In this document: positions 9,091-17,155 of the stretch, piece after piece | Position numbering within the stretch: position 1 is the first letter of the stretch | Layout of the letters: every line of letters starts with the position of its first letter | Assembly (NCBI RefSeq): GCF_022763305.1 | Contig: NZ_JALEGT010000067.1 | Location: 1 to 64,000, forward strand | DNA: 64,000 nt | Reading direction: 5' to 3' | Origin: Marivita sp. | Lineage (GTDB): Bacteria > Pseudomonadota > Alphaproteobacteria > Rhodobacterales > Rhodobacteraceae | The notes under the pieces: model-generated | Database searches by the model: none | Seen by the model: only the letters and a program-made list of their open reading frames with translations | Told to the model about the DNA's origin: nothing | Program-made: the position numbers and the translations under genes

Positions 9091-10197
9091 ATGCGACATC
9101 TGATGTTGGCCGCCGCATTGGCGCTGATGACGACTGCCGGGATGGCGGGGGCGCAGGGCACGCGGCAGATCGATCCGTCGGGGGTTGACCGGGCGGCGTG
9201 GGAGTTTGCGCAGGAGTTGAACACCGCCGATGCGTTCCGCGCCTATCTGGAAGCGTTTCCAGACGGGCTGTTTCGCGGCGAGGCGGAGGCGCAGCTCTTT
9301 GCGCTGCGGCCCGATCTTGCGCCGCAGCCGGAGCCTGACCCTGTGCCCGAACCGCCGCGTCCGTCGCTGGTGCTGGTGAACCCGCCGCAGGAGCAATGTA
9401 CGGTCTGTCCGCGCGTGGTGCGGGTGCCCGGGGGCGACACGGTGATGGGGTCGGAGCAGGGCGGGGCCGAGGGGCCGCGCACCAGCCAGACCATCGCGGC
9501 GTTCGAGATTGCGGCGACCGAGATCACCGTGGGCGACATGCGCGCCTTCGAGGAGGCGACGGGGACGCGGACGGGGCGGTCCTGTTTTGTCTGGACGCCG
9601 GAGGGGCGGATGCGGTCGCGGGACGGGGCCTATTGGGGCGCGCCGGGGTTTGACGTGACGGACGATCATCCGGCGGCCTGCCTCAACTGGGACGACGCGA
9701 TGGCCTATGTGGACTGGCTCAACGACGAAGACCCGCGCGGCGGGTGGCGGCTGCCGTCTGAGGCGGAGTTCGAATACGCGGCCCGTGGCACGCTGGATCA
9801 GCAATACCCGTGGCCCGGCGGGCTGGGGGCGATCTGCCAGCGGGTGAACGGGGCCGGGGCGGAGAGCCGGTTCCGGCACCGCAACACCGCCTGCAACGAC
9901 GGGACCGAGGCGCCTGTGCCGGCGGGGGTGTTCCCGGTCAACCCGTTCGGGCTGTCGCACATGATCGGGAACCTCTGGGAATGGACGGCGGATTGCTGGG
10001 ACGGATCGCATCGCGGCGCGCCTTCGGACGGGGCGGCGCGGACGGGCGGGACGTGCAGCAGCCGGGTGCTGCGGGGCGGGTCCTGGGACGATCCGCCGGA
10101 GAACCTTCGGGTGAGCTATCGGGTGGGCATCCCCAAGACCCGCCGCCAGGCCAATGTCGGCTTCCGCGTGGCGCGGGATCTCGCTCCGGGCGGATAG
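9091..10197 (+). CDS. Secreted SUMF1/FGE-fold protein lacking the FGE cysteines
   Basis: A 368-residue protein with a signal peptide (MRHLMLAAALALMTTAGMAGA, cleavage near 22), a short helical segment, a proline-rich linker (about 72-95, PEPDPVPEPPRP) and a formylglycine-generating-enzyme-like domain (about 100-365). Family marks are ATEITVGDM, CLNWDDAMAYVDWLN, WRLPSEAEFEYAARG, GNLWEWTADCW and RVLRGGSW...VGFRVAR. True FGEs have a Cys pair just after the RGGS motif; here that stretch reads GGSWDDPPENLRVSYR without cysteine, so sulfatase activation is unlikely. It may be structural or ligand-binding, perhaps periplasmic. It sits between ntrX and trkA, which are neighbours in related genomes. Confidence 0.8.
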   Translation: MRHLMLAAALALMTTAGMAGAQGTRQIDPSGVDRAAWEFAQELNTADAFRAYLEAFPDGLFRGEAEAQLFALRPDLAPQPEPDPVPEPPRPSLVLVNPPQEQCTVCPRVVRVPGGDTVMGSEQGGAEGPRTSQTIAAFEIAATEITVGDMRAFEEATGTRTGRSCFVWTPEGRMRSRDGAYWGAPGFDVTDDHPAACLNWDDAMAYVDWLNDEDPRGGWRLPSEAEFEYAARGTLDQQYPWPGGLGAICQRVNGAGAESRFRHRNTACNDGTEAPVPAGVFPVNPFGLSHMIGNLWEWTADCWDGSHRGAPSDGAARTGGTCSSRVLRGGSWDDPPENLRVSYRVGIPKTRRQANVGFRVARDLAPGG

Positions 10198-10254
10198 GTC
10201 CGGTCTGGGCCTATTGTTTCGCGCGCGAAACATTGGGTCCGATCTGGACCTATT
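10197..10254. repeat. Compound palindrome element: two GGTCC-type dyads flanking an 18-bp perfect palindrome
   Basis: Immediately after the SUMF1-like gene, GGTCCGGTCTGGGCCTATT (10197-10215) recurs 39 bases later as GGTCCGATCTGGACCTATT (10236-10254). The second copy is itself a dyad (GGTCC-gatct-GGACC); the first is imperfect. Between them is TGTTTCGCGCGCGAAACA (10215-10232), a perfect 18-bp palindrome. There is no T-run, so it is not a standard terminator. The following bases to about 10550 are an AT-richer intergenic stretch where I see no gene. Confidence 0.6.
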
Positions 10255-10551
10255 AAGGGTTTGGTAAGGTTGGGGATTGGGCGGATAACGGACCTTCTCT
10301 GCGAAAGCGAAGAGATCTGAGCCTCATGGTCAAAGCGGACCTCTAGGTAGGATTGGGCTGCGCCGAGAACATCACGCTTCAGTGAGCCCACTCCAAGACG
10401 GCCACAAGTGTGTTGCACAGCACTTGTCCTAAGCCAGTCAATTATAATTCGGAAAGGGCTATAAGTTACCATGATGCCTCAATAAGAAAACATCGAAATA
10501 CACAGAAAATAAATTTCAGCGCAGGCATATTTTATCTTCACAAGATTAGAT

Positions 10552-11640
10552 TCATTTAGATGACGATCTGGTAAACGGAACTTTGAATACCTCGGCATCC
10601 AACCAGTCTCTAACCCACTGCGCAGGGGGCGCTGTTCCCAGATGATCATCGATGGATACGGAAAAACCAGTGACATTTGCTTGCAATCGTGCAGCCGCCA
10701 GTTTTGAGTTGGCGTCAAGAAGATGCCTCACTACCGCGCGATCGGAATAGCGTGAAATAAGTTCCATGTAGCCAGAAATCGTCGCAACGACGAGCGCAAG
10801 CGATTTGAAGTGAAGCGACATGTCCACGGGTTCCAAGCCCCTGTGGACGAACTCATGCCTAGCTTCAAACAGGCGGGTAGTATCGTCAGGATTGGCGTCA
10901 GTGCAAATTGAATTCACATAGTCTTTCAGTGAATCCCATCTTACCGTACCTGATTCCCCAAACAAAATATCTAAACAAGCCAGATTCTGTGCATTGAAGT
11001 TTCCAATACTTGGGCTATTGAGACTTCGAACAAGCGCTCGGCTTGCGTTTCTCAGAAAAGCGGGTCCCTTTCGGTTGAATATGTTCCTTATGAAATCATC
11101 CGATCTCTCGATAATGCTTCTGATCAGGGTGTTGGTAATTGGTTCACCACTTATCATTTCCAGCGCTTGCCAATTTGGTGCGTAGGAACTGTGACCTACC
11201 ATCGCAAGGTTTGCGCGACTAAACACAATCGGTAACTCGCAATGCTCGCGGGCTGTGGGAATCCAGATAGGTGAAGGTAACTCGCGTGAAACCCGATCTC
11301 GATCCGACCCGTAGTGATCGCTACGCACTTGTGTAAGAAGAACGAGATTAAGCGCGGCTACCACTAATTCTGCGTCATGGACAATTTCTCGCCAAGTAAG
11401 GAAATTCAGATCACTTATGTGTCTTCTAAACAATAAGTAACAAGATGGATGAAGTCTTTCTATGAGCATCTCCAGATTTCCCTTGAAACCAGCATGATCC
11501 TCAAGCATCGAATTCAAGATACCTGTATCTTGTGTGCTGACCAATGACCACCGGTTCTCGAATATTTCTGGATTCGCTTCGCCCTGCGCAATCTTAATCC
11601 CCTTGATTGGTACTACGCCGAAGTACTCTTTCGATTGCAT
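10552..11640 (-). CDS. Orphan protein with a C-terminal HEPN-like RX4H motif
   Basis: A 362-residue soluble protein of no family I can name with certainty. Codon use and base composition are clearly AT-richer than its neighbours, suggesting transfer. The last third is predicted helical and contains EARHEFVHRGLE (about residues 256-267); R-HEFV-H fits the RX4-6H motif of HEPN domains (ApeA-like), followed by a hydrophobic helix as in that fold. HEPN proteins are often RNases in defence or toxin systems; here there is no obvious antitoxin. I chose the ATG at 11640, with GGGAGG six bases upstream; an in-frame ATG at 11745 would add 35 residues with no ribosome site. Confidence 0.65.
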   Translation of the reverse strand: MQSKEYFGVVPIKGIKIAQGEANPEIFENRWSLVSTQDTGILNSMLEDHAGFKGNLEMLIERLHPSCYLLFRRHISDLNFLTWREIVHDAELVVAALNLVLLTQVRSDHYGSDRDRVSRELPSPIWIPTAREHCELPIVFSRANLAMVGHSSYAPNWQALEMISGEPITNTLIRSIIERSDDFIRNIFNRKGPAFLRNASRALVRSLNSPSIGNFNAQNLACLDILFGESGTVRWDSLKDYVNSICTDANPDDTTRLFEARHEFVHRGLEPVDMSLHFKSLALVVATISGYMELISRYSDRAVVRHLLDANSKLAAARLQANVTGFSVSIDDHLGTAPPAQWVRDWLDAEVFKVPFTRSSSK

Positions 11641-11749
11641 CGTTCGCCTCCCACATAGGCCGACATAAAGGACCCGAATAGACTGCAGCAACTTTCGTGG
11701 TCCGCGTGTTGCGTCAACTCGTGCCGATTTTGGAGTCTGTGACATAGTC

Positions 11750-12152
11750 TTCCGCTCATAATGCTAGGTTGCGGAAGGCGGGTCAATCAACGCAATTCAT
11801 TTAGAATGAGACTTCCGGCAAGACATGCAGATTTGCGTGCAAGCGCAGAGTTGGCTCGTTATCTCTTACCTGATGGGAATGGGGTTGAATCCGCCCCGAT
11901 TGCTCCGAATTTCCGGTGCTAGAGGAAACTGGGATTTCATGCCTTGGGAAAAGGCCCGCGAACCAGCCATTGCGTTTGTGTGAAGAACTCCTCGGCAGCG
12001 GCCAGAGCCGAAAGCGTAGGGATTACCATCGGAGAAGTCATAGACGACAGGTTTGGGCCGTTTTCCCAAACACTGCGCGAAACAGCGGGCGCAGCCCGCC
12101 GCGCATCGCCATGCCGGAGGCATGCCTTCGGCATGACGCGCCCCCACGCGGC
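11750..12152. other. Intergenic stretch with hairpins, no supported gene
   Basis: About 400 bases between the orphan gene and the tandem repeat. No open frame here has a ribosome site plus recognisable homology. Two strong dyads are visible: GCGGGC-GCA-GCCCGC at 12085-12099, and a 26-bp near-perfect palindrome at 12110-12135 centred on GGCATGCC with arms CATGCC/GGCATG. It may be the remains of a decayed gene or repeat element. Confidence 0.5.
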
Positions 12153-12416
12153 GGCGATTTGGTGGGGCCAGTGCTCCGCTTTGACCTTCTTCGGATGTGG
12201 CCGGGATAAATCAAGGGATTCGACGGTTGGATCGCCACCGCGCGCGTCGGCAATGCGCGGCTGGTGAGCGTTGCGCGGGGTGGTGGCGATTTGGTGGGGC
12301 CAGTGCTCCGCTTTGATCTTCTTCGGACGTGGCCGGGATAAATCGAGGGATTCGGTGGTTGGATCGCCACCGCGCGCGTCGGCGATACGCGGCGGGTGAG
12401 CGTTGCGCGGAGTGTA
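12153..12416. repeat. Tandem duplication, two 132-bp copies
   Basis: The block beginning GGCGATTTGGTGGGGCCAGT at 12153 recurs at 12285, a period of 132 bp, with about ten scattered differences. The period is 44 codons, so any frame is preserved; on the minus strand both copies read through a peptide containing ADARGGDPT and KAEHWPHQIA with some synonymous changes. No start with a ribosome site supports it as a gene. After the second copy, 12417-12549 carries GCGTGC-GG-GCACGC and the trkA leader. Confidence 0.75.
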
Positions 12417-12549
12417 GAGGTCGGTGGCGCGTGCGGGCACGCACCCTACGGGGCGGGTGGCGCGGCCCTCTGCAATTGACCCCACCCCGGACCTCTGCCA
12501 TTGAGAAGGCTGCGACACAGCCAAGGGGCCCGGCGGCGGGCTGCGGGAC

Positions 12550-13926
12550 ATGAAGGTTATTATCTGCGGAGCAGGTCAGGTCGGCTGGCAGATCGCGCGG
12601 CACCTCTCGGGGGAGCGCAATGACGTCACCGTGGTGGACAACAACCCCGATCTGGTGCGCCGGGCGACGGATGCGCTGGATGTGCAGGGGATCGCGGGGT
12701 TCGCCTCGTATCCGGATGTGCTCGACCAGGCGGGGGCGCGGGACGCGGACATGATCATCGCGGCGACCCATTCGGACGAGGTCAACATGGTGACCTGCCA
12801 GGTGGCGCATTCGGTGTTCTCGATCCCGCGCAAGATCGCGCGGCTGCGGTCGAAATCCTATCTGACGGCGATCTATTCCGATCTCTACCGCCGCGATCAC
12901 ATGCCCATCGACGTGGTGATCAGCCCCGAGATGGAGGTGGCCGAGGCGGCACTGCAGCGGCTCAACGCGCCGGCGGCTTTTGACACGGAGAAGTTTCTGG
13001 ATGGCGATGCGGCGCTGATGGGGCTGACCATCGACGCCGATTGCCCCATCGTGAACACGCCGCTGCGACAGCTGACCGATCTGTTCTCGACGCTGCGCAG
13101 CATCGTGGTGGGCATCCGCCGCGAGGGCACTCTGTTCGCGCCGGAATCGGGGGACCAGATCTTCGAGGGCGATTCCTGCTACGTGATGTGCCATATCGAG
13201 GACGTGCGCCGGACGCTGGAGATCTTCGGCAAGACCCATCACAAGCAGGAGCGGGTGGTGATCATCGGCGGCGGCAATGTCGGGCTGATGGTGGCCAAGG
13301 ACCTTGAACAGCGCGCCGACCGGGTGCGGGTCAAGGTCATCGAGCGCAACCGCAAGATCGCCGAACGCGCGGCCGAGGCGCTGGAGCGGACGATTGTCCT
13401 CAATGGCGACGGTCTGGACGTTGCGCTGCTGGCCGAGGCGAATATCGAGCGCGCGGATGCGGTGCTCTGCGTGACCGATGACGACAAGACCAACATGCTG
13501 GCCGCGGTGCGCGCCAAGTCCGAAGGCTGCCGGATGGCGATCGCGCTGATCAACGACCCCACGCTGGAGCCGCTGATGGAGCCCTTGGGGATCGACGCCT
13601 ATATCAACCCGCGCTCGGTCACGGTGAGTTCGATCCTGCGCCATTTCCGGCATGGCCGGGTGCGCGCGGTCTATTCCATCGGCGATGCGGAGGCCGAGGT
13701 GATCGAGGCGGAGGTGCTGTCTACGTCACCCATGGCGGGGCAGAAGCTGCGCGACATCGACTTCCCCGAAGGCGTGCTGGTCGGTGCTGTGCGCAAGGCA
13801 GGCAAGGTCAAGCGCCCGGTGGGGTCGATGGTGATCGAGGAGGGCGACCAGGTGGTGCTCTTCACGCTGGCCAAGGACGTGCCGGAGGTCGAACGCCTGC
13901 TCCAGGTGTCGATCGACTTCTTCTGA
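12550..13926 (+). CDS. trkA: Trk system potassium transporter TrkA
   Basis: A 458-residue peripheral membrane protein that binds NAD(H) and gates the TrkH potassium channel. It has two RCK units: N-terminal GAGQVG (about 7-12) with the acidic ribose-binding end VVDNNPD, and the second Rossmann fold at IIGGGNVG (about 237), each followed by a TrkA-C domain. The full length matches classical TrkA. trkH follows after four bases, so the two are co-transcribed. In related genomes trkA directly follows ntrX; here about 3.5 kb of accessory DNA intervenes, so it probably has its own promoter in 12417-12549. Confidence 0.95.
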   Translation: MKVIICGAGQVGWQIARHLSGERNDVTVVDNNPDLVRRATDALDVQGIAGFASYPDVLDQAGARDADMIIAATHSDEVNMVTCQVAHSVFSIPRKIARLRSKSYLTAIYSDLYRRDHMPIDVVISPEMEVAEAALQRLNAPAAFDTEKFLDGDAALMGLTIDADCPIVNTPLRQLTDLFSTLRSIVVGIRREGTLFAPESGDQIFEGDSCYVMCHIEDVRRTLEIFGKTHHKQERVVIIGGGNVGLMVAKDLEQRADRVRVKVIERNRKIAERAAEALERTIVLNGDGLDVALLAEANIERADAVLCVTDDDKTNMLAAVRAKSEGCRMAIALINDPTLEPLMEPLGIDAYINPRSVTVSSILRHFRHGRVRAVYSIGDAEAEVIEAEVLSTSPMAGQKLRDIDFPEGVLVGAVRKAGKVKRPVGSMVIEEGDQVVLFTLAKDVPEVERLLQVSIDFF

Positions 13927-13930
13927 TCCG

Positions 13931-15445
13931 ATGGTGTTGCTGTCTCGCCTGCCGCTGCTCTTGCTGCTGACGGGGCTGGGATCGGTCTCGATGATCGTGC
14001 CGGCCGTGGTGGCGCTCTGGGCCGAGGCCTACCAGGAGGCGCGGTCGTTCTTCTATTCGGGGCTGGTGGGGCTGATCCTCTGCACGCTGGTCGGTCTGGC
14101 ACTGGCGAACCGTCCGCACAACCGCAACGCCATGCGGCAGCTGCTGGCGCTGCTGGGCGGGTTCGCGATCCTGCCGGCGGTGCTGGCGGTGCCGTTCTAC
14201 GAATCGGTGCAGACGACCAGCTTTCTGAACGCCTATCTCGAGATGGTGTCGAGCCTGTCGACCACGGGCCTGCCGCTGTTCGAGCCCGAGCGCCTGTCGA
14301 TGGCGGAGCATCTGTGGCGCGCGCAGGTGGCCTGGATGGGGGGGCTGCTGATGTGGGTTGCAGCGGCGGCCATCCTTGCGCCGCTGAACCTGGGCGGGTT
14401 CGAGGTGACATCGCTGGGCGAGCCGGGGCAGGACCTCGTGGTGGGGGCCGCGCGCCGCGACACCGCCAACCCCGCGAGCCGACTGGCCCGCAGCGCCGCC
14501 GTTCTGGTGCCGTCCTATGCGCTGCTGACGCTGGCGCTTTGGGTGCTGCTGCTGGTTGCGGGGGATACGCCCTTCGTGGCGCTGGTGCATGCAATGAGCG
14601 TGATGTCCACTTCGGGAATCTCGCCTGTCGGAGGGCCGTCCGGGGCCGGCAGCGGGATCACGGGAGAGCTGATCATGGCGGTGTTCCTGCTGTTCGCGCT
14701 GTCGCGGGTGACGTTTTCGCAGGATGCGAGCACTGCGCGGCGTGCCGGGCTTTTTTACGATCCGGAATTCCGGCTGGGCCTTGCCATCGTCTTGACGGTC
14801 CCGACGTTGCTGGTGCTGCGCCATTTCGTGGCGGCGCTCGATATCGGCGACCAGAACAACCTCATCGCCGCGCTTCGGGCTTTTTGGGGCGCCGCCTTTA
14901 CGGTCCTCTCGTTCCTGACCACCCATGGCTATTCCAGTGTCGACTGGGTCGATGCGCAGGCCTGGTCGGGACTGGAGACACCGGGGCTGATCCTGATGGG
15001 TCTTGCGCTGATCGGCGGAGGCGTGGCGACGACCGCGGGCGGGGTCAAGCTCATGCGGGTGTTCGCGTTGAGCATGAACGGCATGCGCGAGGTGGACCGG
15101 CTGGTGCACCCGTCCTCGGTTGGACGCTCGGGGCTGGTGTCACGCCGCACGCGGCGCGAGGGGGCGTTCATCGCCTGGGTCTTCTTCATGATCTTTGCGA
15201 TCACACTGGCCGCCACCACGGTGGCCTTTGCCGCGTTCAGCATCCCGTTCGAACAGTCCCTTGTCCTCGCCGTGGCGAGCCTGTCGAATTGCGGACCTCT
15301 CGTCGATGTGGTTCAGGCCGGGCGTCTGACGCTGATCGAGCTTGGCCCCGGGCCGAAAGTCATTGCCGCGATTGCCATGATCATGGGGCGTCTGGAAATG
15401 CTTGCACTTGTGGTCATTTTGACACCAGATCTCTGGCGCGATTGA
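13931..15445 (+). CDS. trkH: TrkH family potassium uptake protein
   Basis: A 504-residue integral membrane protein forming the potassium translocating pore with TrkA. It contains four M1-P-M2 repeats with selectivity-filter glycines visible in SSLSTTGLPLFEPE, VMSTSGISPVGGPSG, FLTTHGYSSVDW and VASLSNCGPLVDV, and about a dozen hydrophobic helices. GGGVATTAGGVKLMR and RLEMLALVVILTPDLW near the end are typical. The start is four bases after trkA. The 122-bp gap to hfq probably holds the hfq promoter. Confidence 0.93.
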   Translation: MVLLSRLPLLLLLTGLGSVSMIVPAVVALWAEAYQEARSFFYSGLVGLILCTLVGLALANRPHNRNAMRQLLALLGGFAILPAVLAVPFYESVQTTSFLNAYLEMVSSLSTTGLPLFEPERLSMAEHLWRAQVAWMGGLLMWVAAAAILAPLNLGGFEVTSLGEPGQDLVVGAARRDTANPASRLARSAAVLVPSYALLTLALWVLLLVAGDTPFVALVHAMSVMSTSGISPVGGPSGAGSGITGELIMAVFLLFALSRVTFSQDASTARRAGLFYDPEFRLGLAIVLTVPTLLVLRHFVAALDIGDQNNLIAALRAFWGAAFTVLSFLTTHGYSSVDWVDAQAWSGLETPGLILMGLALIGGGVATTAGGVKLMRVFALSMNGMREVDRLVHPSSVGRSGLVSRRTRREGAFIAWVFFMIFAITLAATTVAFAAFSIPFEQSLVLAVASLSNCGPLVDVVQAGRLTLIELGPGPKVIAAIAMIMGRLEMLALVVILTPDLWRD

Positions 15446-15567
15446 CCCTTCGGCCGACAACTGCCGAAATTCCTTGTTTTTCCACTGGAATTTACATGAT
15501 TGCCAAGACATAGTGACCTCAAATCACGACTTCCGGCGCGACAAGAGCAAGAACAAAGGCTAATTTT

Positions 15568-15807
15568 ATGGCATCTGACAAGCAGAACCTTCAGGACGCG
15601 TTTCTAAACCACGTCCGCAAAACGAAGGTTCCGGTAACGGTTTTCTTGATCAACGGCGTCAAATTGCAGGGCGTCATCACGTGGTTTGACAATTTCTGCG
15701 TGCTTTTGCGTCGCGACGGACAATCGCAGCTTGTCTACAAGCACGCCATTTCGACAATCATGCCAGCGCAGCCGATCAACCTGTATGACGGCGAAGGCGA
15801 CAATTGA
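15568..15807 (+). CDS. hfq: RNA chaperone Hfq
   Basis: A 79-residue Sm-like hexameric RNA chaperone for small-RNA/mRNA pairing. Sm1 is visible in [20 protein letters not shown] and [17 protein letters not shown]; Sm2 is [10 protein letters not shown], with the distal-face residues expected of the family. It has the short C-terminus usual for alphaproteobacteria. Its stop codon overlaps the TTG start of hflX, so the two are coupled, the same order as in enterobacteria and other Rhodobacterales. Confidence 0.97.
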   Translation: MASDKQNLQDAFLNHVRKTKVPVTVFLINGVKLQGVITWFDNFCVLLRRDGQSQLVYKHAISTIMPAQPINLYDGEGDN

Positions 15808-17078
15808 AAGAACACAAGGCGCATGTGACCCCCGCATGGGTCCTGCATCCTGACATCACCAGCGACCGGTCCCGCCGGGCCGCGCTGCCTGCCTTGGAAG
15901 AAGCCGTGGCCCTGGCGGCGGCTCTTCCGGGACTCGAAGTTGTGGGCAGCAGCGTTGTGCGCCTGCCCAAACCGCATCCCGGCGCGCTTTTCGGATCGGG
16001 CAAGATCGAAGAACTGAAGACCCTGTTCAAGGAGTCCGAGGTCGAACTGGTGCTGGTCGACGGGCCGGTGTCTCCGGTGCAGCAGCGCAACCTCGAAAAG
16101 ACCTGGGGGGTGAAACTCCTCGACCGGACCGGCCTGATCCTCGAGATCTTCAGCGATCGGGCCGCGACCCGGGAAGGGGTGCTACAGGTCGAGATGGCCG
16201 CGCTCAGTTACCAGCGCACCCGGCTGGTGCGCGCCTGGACCCACCTCGAGCGGCAGCGCGGTGGGCTCGGGTTCGTGGGTGGCCCCGGCGAAACCCAGAT
16301 CGAGGCCGACCGGCGCGCCATCGACGAGCAGTTGGTCAACCTGCGGCGGCAACTGGACAAGGTGGTCAAGACCCGCAGCCTGCACCGCGCGGCGCGGGCC
16401 AAGGTGCCCTATCCGATTGTCGCGCTTGTCGGCTACACGAACGCGGGCAAGTCCACGCTGTTCAACCGGTTGACAGGGGCGGATGTGATGGCCAAGGACA
16501 TGCTCTTTGCCACGCTTGATCCGACCATGCGCTCCGTCCGGCTGCCCGACGGTCCGGAGGTGATCCTGTCGGACACGGTGGGGTTCATCAGCGATCTGCC
16601 GACCGAATTGGTTGCGGCCTTCCGCGCCACCTTGGAAGAGGTTCTGGCGGCCGACCTGATCCTGCACGTGCGCGACATCAGCCACACCGCCACCGAGGAA
16701 CAGGCGCAGGACGTGCGCGAGATCCTCAATTCGCTGGGGGTGACGGACACGACGCCGCTGCTGGAAGTGTGGAACAAGATCGACGCGATGGACCCCGAAC
16801 TTCGGGAGGCGACACAGGCGCGTGCCGAACGCAGCACGGATGTCTACGCGACATCGGCGCTGACGGGGGCCGGGCTTGATGTGCTTCTGGCGGCGATCAA
16901 CCGGCATCTCGAAGGCGAACGGCGCGAGGAAACCCTGCACCTTGGTTTTGAGGACGGGCGCAAGCGGGCGTGGCTTTTCGACAAGGCGCTGGTCGAAGAG
17001 GAACGTCAGGACGAGACCGGCTATACCTTGCGCGTGCGCTGGTCTGCCAAGGATGCCCGGCAGTTCGAAACGCTCTAG
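15804..17078 (+). CDS. hflX: GTPase HflX
   Basis: A 424-residue ribosome-associated GTPase that splits or rescues stalled ribosomes under stress. An N-terminal HflX domain ([12 protein letters not shown] near 55, [15 protein letters not shown], a helical linker with [15 protein letters not shown]) precedes the G domain: G1 GYTNAGKS (about 210), G3 [11 protein letters not shown]4 NKID. I use the TTG at 15804 overlapping the hfq stop; a GTG at 15825 is the alternative. It is the last gene before a strong repeat/terminator region at 17091-17155. Confidence 0.93.
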   Translation: MKEHKAHVTPAWVLHPDITSDRSRRAALPALEEAVALAAALPGLEVVGSSVVRLPKPHPGALFGSGKIEELKTLFKESEVELVLVDGPVSPVQQRNLEKTWGVKLLDRTGLILEIFSDRAATREGVLQVEMAALSYQRTRLVRAWTHLERQRGGLGFVGGPGETQIEADRRAIDEQLVNLRRQLDKVVKTRSLHRAARAKVPYPIVALVGYTNAGKSTLFNRLTGADVMAKDMLFATLDPTMRSVRLPDGPEVILSDTVGFISDLPTELVAAFRATLEEVLAADLILHVRDISHTATEEQAQDVREILNSLGVTDTTPLLEVWNKIDAMDPELREATQARAERSTDVYATSALTGAGLDVLLAAINRHLEGERREETLHLGFEDGRKRAWLFDKALVEEERQDETGYTLRVRWSAKDARQFETL

Positions 17079-17090
17079 CCGCGCGCTGTG

Positions 17091-17155
17091 TCCGGCTTCT
17101 TTGGGCCGGAAATACCTCGGGGGCGTCGCCCTTGGGCGACGGGGGCAGAGCCCCC
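17091..17155. terminator. Hairpin cluster containing a dispersed Rhodobacterales-type 3'-end repeat (copy 1)
   Basis: Between the convergent hflX and acylase genes. Hairpins: TCCGGC/GCCGGA (17091-17110), GTCGCCC-TT-GGGCGAC (17125-17140) and GGGGGC-AGA-GCCCCC (17141-17155). The segment AAATACCTCGGGGG (from 17110) is the reverse complement of the CCCCCGAAGTATTT block found with two other copies, near 43.39 kb and 48.12 kb. It probably acts as a bidirectional terminator although there is no long T-run. Confidence 0.6.

Noticed and set aside
12211..13653. 480-codon minus-strand open frame opposite trkA
   Set aside because: Covers trkA antisense and runs into the tandem repeat; no family match visible.
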